DNA of 64,000 nt from Gimesia algae (GTDB lineage: Bacteria; Planctomycetota; Planctomycetia; Planctomycetales; Planctomycetaceae), in contig NZ_CP036343.1 in NCBI RefSeq assembly GCF_007746795.1, positions 5,555,357 to 5,619,356 on the forward strand. The letters are read 5' to 3'. The notes beneath the pieces were generated by a model. The model saw nothing but the letters and a program-made list of their open reading frames with translations, was not told where the DNA came from and did no database searches. Below, piece by piece: positions 7,619-15,887 of this stretch (within the stretch, counting starts at the first letter, position 1; every line of letters starts with the position of its first letter). The position numbers and the translations under genes were made by a program.

Positions 7619-10192
7619 TCAGTAGTTGTTGTCTGAAGCATTTCCAGAACCGGTATTGGTGCCCACACCGCTCTGCGGGGTCCCTGTCCGGACGTCATAG
7701 CCCTTCAATGCATTGTCGATCGCAGAGTTGTTCGAGAAGGAAGCGGTGTTACCTCCACCAAAGATGTTCACGAAGTAACCAGATTTCGAATTGCTGCTGG
7801 CGGTATTGTTACTGATCGTTCCCCCCTGGATCGGGGCAATAAAGTCGAAGCCATAGCCCTGGTTTCCAGAGGCGATATTATTGCTGATCGTACCGCCACT
7901 TACGATATCGTCAAAATCAAAGCCGACATCCTGATTTCCGGTCGCCGTGTTACCGGTAATGAATCCACCCGTAATATCTTCAAAGTCAAAGCCGTCGTCA
8001 ACGTTACCACTGGCCAGGTTATTCGAAATAGTTCCGCCCGAAACAGTATCACCAAATTTGATTCCGTTATCCTGATTGCCAGTGGCAGTGTTTCCACTAA
8101 ACGTCCCACCGCTGACCTCTCCATAGAAGGCGATCCCGTTCACACCATTTCCGGTCGCGATATTGTTACTGATCGTTCCCCCATCGAAGTCATCAAAATC
8201 AAATCCATCATCTCCATTTTCTGTCGCGGTATTATTCGAGAAGGTTCCACCACTGATTTCATCACGGAAATAAAATCCGTCATACCGGTTATTGCTGGCT
8301 ATGTTACCTGTAATCGTTCCGCCATTGATGTCATCATCAAAGTAGAACCCGACATCATTTCGTTCGGCGATGTTATCTGAGATTGTTCCCCCATTGATAT
8401 CATCATAGAATGCAAAACCGGCATAGCCATTGTCCAAAGCCTGATTACCGCTGATAGTTCCGCCATTGACGCCGTCAAAATCAAATCCGAATTCTCCGTT
8501 ATTGCTGGCGATGTTATCTGAAAAAACGCCCCCCGTCATCACATCGTCGAAGTAGAATCCATCGTCTCCGTTATTTTTCGAGGTATTACCCGTGATCGAA
8601 CCACCGCTCATTTTTGTGATATAGAAACCATCATTTAAGTTGTTCTCAGCAATATTATTACTGATCGTTCCCCCGCTGATTTCGTTTTCAATGTAATAGC
8701 CATATCCATTATTTCGAGAGACGTTGCCTGAAATGGTTCCACCGGTAAAGTTCTGCACCTCCAGCCCGTCGTTATAACCTGTTACGCCGTTTCCGGTGAA
8801 TGTGTTATCTGTGATCGTACCATTGATATCACCATCCAGGTGCACGCCATCTTCATCTGCACCGCTGATTGTATTGCGGTTGATTGTGAAGCCACTCAGA
8901 TTATTTCCATAGATTCCATTTTCCCCGCCCGTGATATTCATACCCACGATGCTGGAACGATCTGCCATCGTGAAGACATCAATTGAAGTCAGCGAACCAT
9001 TCACGGTCGGTTGTGCGCCATAGCTGAAGCTGGCGACAGCGCCCGAATTACATCCGACCACATTCACACTATTGCCACCGGCCAGCGCGAGTTGGCCATC
9101 ATTAAATACAAAACCGGTGCTGGTATTGATCGTTCCTTTGGAACCGTCAAACAGCACGACGCTGTCTGTTCCCGCGGCACTGAAGACGGCTTCCGCATTG
9201 GCAGTATCACCATCAATAAAGGTGAGGTCTTTCAGCTCCTGACCTGTCAGCTGTAGCCTGGCGCATTCTTCCGGTCCTCGTGTCTGGTTCAACACGATAT
9301 CGAGATCACGCACAATCGGATTCACCATCCGCCGCTGGAAGCGACTCAGCTTCTGGCTGTCTCCATTGCCCGGCAGTGGAATTCGCACGGTCAACAGCCC
9401 GGTCCCCTGGGAGCCCCGGACTTCGTCGTACTGATACTGTCCGGCCAATACAACACGCGAACCGTTACCCAGCCAGGGCAGATCGAACATCCGGTATTCG
9501 ACCCGGGCCCGTGGTCCTGTCATCTCTTTGAAACCGGGCGCTGAATTATCGAAGTAATAGCCGCCTACGTAACCTCGCAGTTCCGCATCCAGATTCGATT
9601 CAGGAAACGATTTCAGGAGCCGCCCGACTTCAAAATCGGTTCCCCAGTAAGCACGTTCTTCACCGGCCCGCATGACGATATTATTACCACTCAGATAGGC
9701 AGTATTCAGCGAGTCCACGCGTTGCTGTTTCAGAGAGGGAACATAGCCGTTCACGCGAAAATCCCACTCGATACTGAGCAGCTCGAAACCAAAGCTGCCC
9801 TGGCGAAAGATATTGCTGTACTGACTGCGGCGGACATCGTAGAAGCCATACATCCCGGCGATCCACTGGTCGTTCACCATGCGGCGGTAAGCCAGCCCGA
9901 AATTTCCTTCGGCAGAAGAGTCATCAAAGATATTCCCCCGCAGGTCCGCGAAGAACAGGCATTCTTCATCCTGCGCCAGGGGAATAAACAGCAGCCCTTG
10001 ACCGTTATCATTCACACCGCCTGCCTGCCCGGTGAAATCGAAATAGGCACGGTACAGATAATCCTCTTCCTGAAACCATTCCGGCTGATAATCGGGAACC
10101 GGATCCTGGGCGTAAGAAAATGACGAGAACAACGATCCCATTCCTGTCAGCAGTAACAGAATCAGCAAACGTCTCAATGAGCGGGTATGCAT
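7619..10192 (-). CDS. Outer-membrane protein: inverse-autotransporter-like barrel with beta-helix repeat passenger
   Basis: An 857-residue protein with a signal peptide ending SYA-Q at about residues 27-28. Residues about 30-290 are rich in alternating aromatic/polar strands and resemble the N-terminal beta-barrel of inverse autotransporters (intimin/invasin type). After a linker, residues about 390-850 form a right-handed parallel beta-helix of the NosD/periplasmic copper-binding repeat type, with about 14 tandem units of 22-24 residues that start GGTISNN or GGTISGN and contain DGFDFDD-like acidic strands. The Asp/Asn-rich loops suggest calcium or carbohydrate binding at the cell surface. 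The protein has an Asn-rich C-terminus and no sorting domain that I can see. Confidence 0.75.
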   Translation of the reverse strand: MHTRSLRRLLILLLLTGMGSLFSSFSYAQDPVPDYQPEWFQEEDYLYRAYFDFTGQAGGVNDNGQGLLFIPLAQDEECLFFADLRGNIFDDSSAEGNFGLAYRRMVNDQWIAGMYGFYDVRRSQYSNIFRQGSFGFELLSIEWDFRVNGYVPSLKQQRVDSLNTAYLSGNNIVMRAGEERAYWGTDFEVGRLLKSFPESNLDAELRGYVGGYYFDNSAPGFKEMTGPRARVEYRMFDLPWLGNGSRVVLAGQYQYDEVRGSQGTGLLTVRIPLPGNGDSQKLSRFQRRMVNPIVRDLDIVLNQTRGPEECARLQLTGQELKDLTFIDGDTANAEAVFSAAGTDSVVLFDGSKGTINTSTGFVFNDGQLALAGGNSVNVVGCNSGAVASFSYGAQPTVNGSLTSIDVFTMADRSSIVGMNITGGENGIYGNNLSGFTINRNTISGADEDGVHLDGDINGTITDNTFTGNGVTGYNDGLEVQNFTGGTISGNVSRNNGYGYYIENEISGGTISNNIAENNLNDGFYITKMSGGSITGNTSKNNGDDGFYFDDVMTGGVFSDNIASNNGEFGFDFDGVNGGTISGNQALDNGYAGFAFYDDINGGTISDNIAERNDVGFYFDDDINGGTITGNIASNNRYDGFYFRDEISGGTFSNNTATENGDDGFDFDDFDGGTISNNIATGNGVNGIAFYGEVSGGTFSGNTATGNQDNGIKFGDTVSGGTISNNLASGNVDDGFDFEDITGGFITGNTATGNQDVGFDFDDIVSGGTISNNIASGNQGYGFDFIAPIQGGTISNNTASSNSKSGYFVNIFGGGNTASFSNNSAIDNALKGYDVRTGTPQSGVGTNTGSGNASDNNY
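7730..8760 (-). repeat. Tandem coding repeats (about 14 units of 66-72 bp)
   Basis: In-frame, diverged 66-72 bp units within the beta-helix gene, each encoding a GG-(T/S)-(I/F)-(S/T)-x-N opening. Neighbouring units differ at many silent and replacement positions, so they are old duplications under protein-level selection and not a recent array. They superficially resemble spaced direct repeats but are fully coding. Confidence 0.7.
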
Positions 10193-10443
10193 TCGACTCT
10201 CAATATGAACTTTTCCGAGATCATAAAGTCAGTTTTGTAACGATAATAATGGTGACTCCATCACTTTCTTCGGTTCCAAGGAGGGATTCCATGCGGGTGA
10301 AACCTGTATTTCTGTGCCTCAGCTCCCCTGCTGCTCTTGCCACTGACGATCAGGTAAAATATACCGGTAATAAGGACCAGGAAATTCAACAGACAAAATC
10401 TTTTCATGTCCCGATCACAACATCAAGAACAATCGAGGCGATC

Positions 10444-11742
10444 ATGACTTTTACTCAATTGTCCCAAACCGAAATTGAAAAAAAGGTGCTGAGCATCGTC
10501 TCCGAGCAACTGGGATTTGCTCTGGAGAAACTCTCACTCAACGATCGCTTAATTGAAGATCTGAAGTGTGACAGTCTGGCCATGACCGGACTCCTGATGG
10601 AGCTGGAAGACACATTCAGCATCACCATTTCTCATGACACCAGCGATCCTGCGCTGAAAGCAATTTTTACCCGCCAACCGTTCCGTCTCTCTGACCTGGT
10701 ACAACTGGTCACCATCCAATTGGGAATCAAAGCTCTGCCCCGAGCCGACTGGTTTCGTCAACCGGCCATTGAACCAGGCAGGGGACAGCGAGTCTGCTTC
10801 ACGCAACTGGACGGCATCTTGAAACAAGCCGCACTGTCGGAGGCCGATCTGTTCGTTCCCCTGGAATCGACTGTCCCCTGCCCCGCCTGGCGCAGGCACA
10901 TCGATGGCATGCGCTGTATCCGCATCCCTGCTGGCAATGTCATCCTGGGCAGCGATCTCCCTGCAGCAAATCCGGACGAACAGCCCGTCCATCAGGTCGA
11001 ACTCGATGCCTTCCTGATCGACGCCGAACCGGTCTCGACCACCGCTTACTGTCGCTTTCTGAATTCCGTCGGCAAACTCCCCGACTCCTGTCTGACTGAC
11101 TGGTTCGTTCTTGATATGGATGACGACCGCGACGTGCATATGCTGATTCAAAACACAGATAACGGCTGGCAGCCCCTGCCTGGTTGTGAAATCTGGCCGA
11201 TGATCCTGGTTTCGTGGTATGGTGCGAATGCCTACTCACTCTGGGCCAACAATCGGCTCTGGAGCAACTATCGCGACGAAACCGGCGAAGCGGAAGGGAG
11301 CTACCTTCCCACTGAAGCCCAATGGGAATATGCGGCCCGCGGCGCGACCCCGCGTGCGTATCCCTGGGGCAACGACGCGCCCACCCCGGAAAAGCTGCGG
11401 GCCGGCCTGCATCGCCAGCAAGTCAACTATGAAACCCAGACGCTTCCCCTCTCCCCCGTCAACGAAACACTGGGCATGTCTCCCTTCGGTCTGCATCACA
11501 TGGCGGGTAATGTCTGGCAATGGTGCCGCGACTGGTACGATGAAGACTTTTACCGGCAACCCGGATCCACGCAACGTAATCCCTGCAATCACTCACTGAC
11601 GCTCGTGCGCAGTGAACGGGGCGGCAGTTGGGTCGGACCGGACATCCTCTGTCGCAGTTCCTATCGCCGGGGACGTCCCCCCATCGCCCGGGGACGCTGC
11701 CTGGGATTCCGCTGTGTCAGCTCGGTACAGGACCTGCCTTGA
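10444..11742 (+). CDS. Acyl-carrier-like domain fused to an FGE/SUMF1-type domain
   Basis: A 432-residue two-domain protein. Residues 1-95 resemble an acyl carrier protein: helix I, then EDLKCDSLAM with the Ser44 of a DSL phosphopantetheine site. Residues about 160-430 are a formylglycine-generating-enzyme/SUMF1 (C-type-lectin-like) domain: IPAGNVILGS, LPTEAQWEYAARG, YPWGND, HHMAGNVWQWCRDWY, and ERGGSW with GFRCV at the end. The Cys normally directly after GGSW is absent, so sulfatase activation is doubtful; many such domains are non-catalytic or modify peptides. An upstream in-frame ATG at 10291 has an excellent AAGGAGG signal and would add 51 residues; I keep 10444 because the ACP homology begins there. 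The gene ends seven bases from a convergent gene. Confidence 0.75.
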   Translation: MTFTQLSQTEIEKKVLSIVSEQLGFALEKLSLNDRLIEDLKCDSLAMTGLLMELEDTFSITISHDTSDPALKAIFTRQPFRLSDLVQLVTIQLGIKALPRADWFRQPAIEPGRGQRVCFTQLDGILKQAALSEADLFVPLESTVPCPAWRRHIDGMRCIRIPAGNVILGSDLPAANPDEQPVHQVELDAFLIDAEPVSTTAYCRFLNSVGKLPDSCLTDWFVLDMDDDRDVHMLIQNTDNGWQPLPGCEIWPMILVSWYGANAYSLWANNRLWSNYRDETGEAEGSYLPTEAQWEYAARGATPRAYPWGNDAPTPEKLRAGLHRQQVNYETQTLPLSPVNETLGMSPFGLHHMAGNVWQWCRDWYDEDFYRQPGSTQRNPCNHSLTLVRSERGGSWVGPDILCRSSYRRGRPPIARGRCLGFRCVSSVQDLP

Positions 11743-11748
11743 CTCAAA

Positions 11749-12969
11749 TCAGATCGACTCATTGAGCGTCAACCCCTCCTGGGCAGCCCAGCGGTTTAAG
11801 ATGTCTTTGACAGTTCCACTGGGATCGCAATTATTCTTGCCACTCGCCTGAAAGATGATCTTCTTCTGCGGATGGACTTCGATCGTCAGTTGACGCCGCC
11901 TGCGACGCCCTGTTTTCACTTTCATTGACCAGATCGTTGTACTACGGCCGATGCAAGCGCCGATATAATCAGAAACACAATGATTCATCCGCCGACTTTC
12001 GTTCTGTAACTGTCGGGGAGTCAGCAGTTCCTCAATGCTCCAGACAGCATCTTCCTGCTCACAATGATAAGCTCTAATACTGCAGCGATCCCAGGGAAAA
12101 TCCAGGCGGCTCACTCCCGGAGGTGGCATCATCCCCTGCTCAATCAGATCTGACTGCCAGTGAACCATATGCCGCCTGAGTGACATCAACGAACGCCCTT
12201 TGAGTGAAAACTGAGGTTGAACCGGAGTTTCTCCGGCACCGGGACCCCAGACTTTCTCCGCCGGTTCATATCGCTGTTGGAAAACAAAATTCACAATTTC
12301 CACAGTTTCGTCCACAGAGATCGGCTGATACTTAACCAGGAAGTGAATCACCGAATTCCAGAAAGGGGTATCATATCTCGGTAGAGAAAGCAAAGTTCGG
12401 GTGGACAGGATGCGAGCCAGACTGTCATCAGCGCCGAGTGCCCGTACCTGTGACCAGAAAATCGCAGTGTAAGGCCTCAGGTCATCAGGTGCCTGCATAA
12501 ATTGCGCCGCCATTTTCTTCGACAGGCGTTGGCAGAATATATTCTGATATTTCCGCACACTCTGTCCACGTGCCAGATGCAGGTAGAGGTCCAGTTCCCA
12601 GCTTATTTCATGCTCATTCCACCAGACGGTTGTCATAAACTCGGGAACGGAATATTTATCGTATAAATGATGCACCAGCGAGCGGAACTGAACCAGGGAA
12701 TTTCCCTTGGGAACCACCCAGTCCTCCGGGGAGCGAATCCAGGCAAAACCGCGACGCGCCATCCTGACACAAGCCTGAATAACAGCCCCCGCATTGACAG
12801 GATTAAGAAATCCTGCTTGTTGACCGGGTGAGAGCAGCGTCGTCCGCGAACGGATTACATGAATCAGTCGCCAGTATTTTTTCTGATGCGCACGTCGCAT
12901 TGAGGCATGCTGTGCAATCAGCGCATCCACCCTGCAGGCAGCGTGGTTTTTTCTTTCTTGAGAAGTCAT
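11749..12969 (-). CDS. PcfJ-like domain protein
   Basis: A 406-residue basic protein. The C-terminal 130 residues carry the PcfJ-like pattern: EELL followed by RRMNHCVSDYIGAC, an IWSM strand, a basic RRRRRQLTIEV strand and a final helix. PcfJ was first named from the conjugative plasmid pCF10, but chromosomal homologues in planctomycetes are frequent and uncharacterised. The N-terminal 270 residues are helical and Trp-rich without a known domain. There is no secretion signal or membrane helix and no conjugation gene nearby, so a transfer role is not supported. Confidence 0.65.
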   Translation of the reverse strand: MTSQERKNHAACRVDALIAQHASMRRAHQKKYWRLIHVIRSRTTLLSPGQQAGFLNPVNAGAVIQACVRMARRGFAWIRSPEDWVVPKGNSLVQFRSLVHHLYDKYSVPEFMTTVWWNEHEISWELDLYLHLARGQSVRKYQNIFCQRLSKKMAAQFMQAPDDLRPYTAIFWSQVRALGADDSLARILSTRTLLSLPRYDTPFWNSVIHFLVKYQPISVDETVEIVNFVFQQRYEPAEKVWGPGAGETPVQPQFSLKGRSLMSLRRHMVHWQSDLIEQGMMPPPGVSRLDFPWDRCSIRAYHCEQEDAVWSIEELLTPRQLQNESRRMNHCVSDYIGACIGRSTTIWSMKVKTGRRRRRQLTIEVHPQKKIIFQASGKNNCDPSGTVKDILNRWAAQEGLTLNESI

Positions 12970-13272
12970 GATATGTATTCTGTTACCAGGAGTATTAAGC
13001 AGACTGGCGATGCGCAGGCATCACCCTGAAAGCAGCATCATTTGCGCACGACGCACCAATAATGCCTCACTTCAAATCGAACAGCTTAAACCTTTGTTAA
13101 ACAGCATGACTTTCACCATTTCGTTACGAATGCCCCACTGTGAAGCGAGCAGAACCAGAAAACCTGATTTGTGTCTGTATTAACACAACAGCAAAACAAT
13201 ACTGCTGGAACAAATCTGTCAACGTTGACACCTCAATGAAACCGAGGTTCGTTCTTTTAGAGGAAATCTTTC
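12970..13272. other. Intergenic region between divergent PcfJ-like and phosphatase genes
   Basis: 303 bases without a supported gene. It must contain both divergent promoters. The only structured feature found is the perfect 14-bp palindrome at 13217-13230, described separately. No RNA gene or repeat is recognised. Confidence 0.5.
13217..13230 (+). promoter_or_regulatory. 14-bp perfect palindrome upstream of the phosphatase gene
   Basis: TGTCAACGTTGACA is its own reverse complement and sits 42 bases before the GTG start of the FCP1/NIF-type phosphatase gene, a normal operator distance. No second copy was found in the window and no regulator gene is adjacent, so the operator role is a guess from position and symmetry. 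Confidence 0.35.
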
Positions 13273-13821
13273 GTGCAGCCCCTGGATCAGATCCTGTTGA
13301 TTCTTGACATTGATGAGACACTGCTTTATGCAGCAGATCGTCCGCTTGCGCGAAAGCCAGACTGTCGAATCGGGCCGTATGCGGTTTATCTGCGGCCATT
13401 TCTGACTGATTTTTTGAACCAGGTTTCTCAGCACTTTAGAATTGCAGTCTGGTCTTCTTCCAGTCACGACTATGTTGAGTCAGTTGTAAATACGATTTTT
13501 CCGAAATGGGTTATTCCAGAATTCATCTGGAGCCGTGAACGTTGTATCACAAGATTCGATCCCGAGTGGCACGAACAGTACTACATTAAAGATCTGAAGA
13601 AAGTCAGGCGACAGGGATATAACCTGGAGCGCGTACTCATTGTGGATGATACACCCCAAAAAGTAGAACGAAACTATGGCAACGCAATTTACGTTACCCC
13701 CTGGTTCGGTGACCAGAATGATAATGAGTTGCAGCTGCTGACAAAATATCTGTTACAGCTCCGCGATAAAGCGAATCTCCGCTGCATTGAAAAACGGAAC
13801 TGGAAGAATCGGGGATACTAA
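13273..13821 (+). CDS. HAD-family NIF/FCP1-type phosphatase
   Basis: A 182-residue HAD phosphatase of the NLI-interacting-factor (FCP1/SCP) type. The nucleophile motif is DIDET (12-16); the second motif is WSSSSHDY; YIKDL carries the motif-III Lys; VDDTP is the acidic motif IV. In eukaryotes the family dephosphorylates the RNA polymerase CTD; bacterial versions have unknown targets. Translation starts at GTG 13273, with AGAGGA about eight bases before it. It precedes the DUF6193-like gene and the RNA-repair island, but no direct operon link is visible. Confidence 0.85.
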   Translation: MQPLDQILLILDIDETLLYAADRPLARKPDCRIGPYAVYLRPFLTDFLNQVSQHFRIAVWSSSSHDYVESVVNTIFPKWVIPEFIWSRERCITRFDPEWHEQYYIKDLKKVRRQGYNLERVLIVDDTPQKVERNYGNAIYVTPWFGDQNDNELQLLTKYLLQLRDKANLRCIEKRNWKNRGY

Positions 13822-13898
13822 AGTGTCACTGGTGACTGAGGTTTGTCTTCAGTTATCATGAAAACAGCGTTGTCTTAAATTTCTCATGAAGTACAGCA

Positions 13899-14690
13899 AT
13901 GACAGATCCGCATTACCCCGAATTGACGGCCACCGATAGTCTGGCCTCGCTCCTGTGTCAGAAACTGGGTGGGACAGACACAAAGCTGCGCGTTGTTCAC
14001 TACCGGGAAAGCATAGGAAACCCCTCTGTAGCCTCCGATGAGCAGAGCGTTTTGCTCCAATACTCCCATTGGAATGTTACTTTCCAAAATTCAGAACGCT
14101 CAATCTATCTGACCTGCGCTGCAGACAAGCGTTTATTTACCTGTCAATGCAGCGAACGGGAAATTCCCCTGGCACGAGTAGAAACATCATGCCTCGAAGC
14201 CGTCGCGCACCTGTTTCGTCTCTGGGTACTGGATCGCATTGATCCAGCAGAACTGGCGATTTCACGGGTCGTCGGTTCGGTGCAGGTCTTTCCCTGCATC
14301 TCTGCGCACAAAGTTGTCGCCGCGCAATGGGATGCATATCACGACCATCTCGCTGACGGTCATCTGGACCTGTTTGATTTTTATCAGGCCGCTAAAGCGA
14401 CTCCGGAGTTACGACAGCTCTTTCCCTTTACCAGTATGTGGTATCTCTGCTTCAGCCGCTGCACACATTATCCGTTCACCCGTGATTGTCCTCACGTCAG
14501 GCCCAAACAGAACTTCATAAATTATGAAATCATACCAGGATACTACGAAGTTTTTTTGCGGGAACGCTATCTGGGAGAAGGTCCGGCGGAAAGAGCAGCA
14601 CAGATTGTCGTACAGTATCTGCCGCGCAACTGCGGCCCGGCTCAATTATGCACCGAGACGTTTTTCAATGATCTCAGCGAACCTCACTGA
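13899..14690 (+). CDS. DUF6193-like protein of unknown function
   Basis: A 263-residue soluble protein. The LRVVHYRES opening, the central ELRQLFPFTSMWYLCFSRC block and the final segment resemble proteins of DUF6193, known from actinomycetes and planctomycetes and without an established function. Several Cys (eight to ten) are spread through the sequence but form no ribbon. It lies 77 bases after the phosphatase gene and may be co-transcribed. The family assignment is from memory of conserved motifs and should be treated as moderate. Confidence 0.5.
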   Translation: MTDPHYPELTATDSLASLLCQKLGGTDTKLRVVHYRESIGNPSVASDEQSVLLQYSHWNVTFQNSERSIYLTCAADKRLFTCQCSEREIPLARVETSCLEAVAHLFRLWVLDRIDPAELAISRVVGSVQVFPCISAHKVVAAQWDAYHDHLADGHLDLFDFYQAAKATPELRQLFPFTSMWYLCFSRCTHYPFTRDCPHVRPKQNFINYEIIPGYYEVFLRERYLGEGPAERAAQIVVQYLPRNCGPAQLCTETFFNDLSEPH

Positions 14691-14747
14691 AGCTGCCGTG
14701 TCTCCTTTCTCAAACCATTCTGTTCTCTGACCCAGCGGAGGTGTGAT

Positions 14748-14958
14748 ATGTACGATTCCGAATTCGACGAACGGCCCTTTTTTTGAAACGATGAGCAAAC
14801 GCCGCACAGGCTTCCCGTCTGAAACACAGGTCAAACGGGCCGCCCGCATCGTGCATGGCGTTAAGCTGCTCGAAGAAAAACTCGGTCGTAATGATTTATG
14901 CCCCTGCGGCTCCGGCAAACGCTTTAAAAAGTGCTGCCTCACGCGGGGCTGCTTTTGA
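14748..14958 (+). CDS. SEC-C motif miniprotein, apparently interrupted by a frameshift at a T7 run
   Basis: The last 70 bases encode the SEC-C zinc motif [18 protein letters not shown], as in the SecA tail. The best-placed start is ATG 14748 with GGAGG (14737-14741) six bases upstream, but that frame stops at 14784-14786 after 12 codons ([12 protein letters not shown]), right in a run of seven T (14778-14784). Losing one T joins it in frame to [11 protein letters not shown] and the SEC-C motif, giving a 69-residue protein. Alternatives are an independent start at ATG 14791 coupled to the 12-codon leader, or GTG 14743, which sits too close to GGAGG. Slippage on the T run or a sequencing error could explain it. 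Confidence 0.6.
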
Positions 14959-15146
14959 CGGCGTGAACCGCAATCACTTTTTTCCGAGAATAAAGACCGT
15001 GCATAAGAATGATCCTGCGCCGGCTTTCCGTCACTGAGTTTTCACGTCAGACGTTTTCTGTCAGAATCGACACAGAGAATCTGCGCATGCTGAAACGGCT
15101 GAATCTGATACATCCCCTTCACTTTTGTTAAAGAGAGTCCGGACCG

Positions 15147-15887
15147 ATGGGCAGTTCCCATGATCAATTTGTGAAATATCCGCGGACACCTCATCTGTTC
15201 GGCTCTACGGGGACGGCGGACGACAAACGGCTCAGCGAACAGGCTTCGCTGCAGTTCATTGCCGATCCGTCTCTCATCGTAGAGGAAAAGATTGACGGCA
15301 CCAACGTGGGACTCCATTTCTCTCCCACCGGAGAACTCGTTCTGCAATGCCGGGGGCACCTGATAAATGAAGGCATGCACCCGCAGTATGATCTGTTCAA
15401 GCAATGGGCCATGGTCAAACGACCGGTCCTGGAACAGATGCTGGAAGACCGGTTCATTCTGTTCGGCGAATGGGTCTATGCCCGGCACTCGATTCACTAT
15501 CGCAGCCTGCCGCACTATTTCTTTGAATTTGACATTTACGATAAAGTACAACAGGTCTTTCTCAGCCTTGCCTGCCGACTGGAACTGCTCGCAGGGACCG
15601 GCATCGAAACGGTGCCCGTGATTCATACCGGCCCGCTGGCACGCAAAGACCTGAAGACGCTGATTGGCCAGTCCACCTTTGACAGCGCCTTTGATAATCC
15701 ACTGACCAACAACACAGACAACCTGATGGAAGGCGTTTACCTCCGCACCGAAGCGGGCGAAGCCGTCACCGGCAGGTCCAAGTTTGTCCGTCCCGAATTT
15801 GTAGAAAAAATCAAACAGAGCAGCCACTGGCAACACCAGGCCATGGTACCCAACCTGCTCTCCAAACAGGCAGATATCTGGTCATGA
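15147..15887 (+). CDS. ATP-dependent RNA ligase family protein
   Basis: A 246-residue nucleotidyltransferase-fold ligase. The adenylation motif I is EEKIDGTN with Lys48; motif III is FGEW (106-109); IIIa is FFEFDIYD (125-132); motif IV is EGVYLR (195-200); motif V is KFVRPEF with Lys212. This matches the RNA-ligase (Rnl2-like, PF09414) group and lacks the OB domain of DNA ligases. It would seal 3'-OH and 5'-phosphate RNA ends. Its stop overlaps the start of the HD-Pnk gene in an ATGA junction (15884-15887), so healing and sealing enzymes are translationally coupled. It opens the RNA-repair island. Confidence 0.88.
   Translation: MGSSHDQFVKYPRTPHLFGSTGTADDKRLSEQASLQFIADPSLIVEEKIDGTNVGLHFSPTGELVLQCRGHLINEGMHPQYDLFKQWAMVKRPVLEQMLEDRFILFGEWVYARHSIHYRSLPHYFFEFDIYDKVQQVFLSLACRLELLAGTGIETVPVIHTGPLARKDLKTLIGQSTFDSAFDNPLTNNTDNLMEGVYLRTEAGEAVTGRSKFVRPEFVEKIKQSSHWQHQAMVPNLLSKQADIWS

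Noticed and set aside
7730-8760. Regular direct repeats that might suggest a CRISPR array
   Set aside because: The units are contiguous, diverged and fully in frame, and encode a beta-helix protein. No cas gene is present.
10120-10443. Longer N-terminus for the ACP-SUMF1 gene
   Set aside because: It would overlap the divergent outer-membrane gene and has no family match. An intermediate start at 10291 with a strong ribosome binding site remains possible and is noted in the feature.
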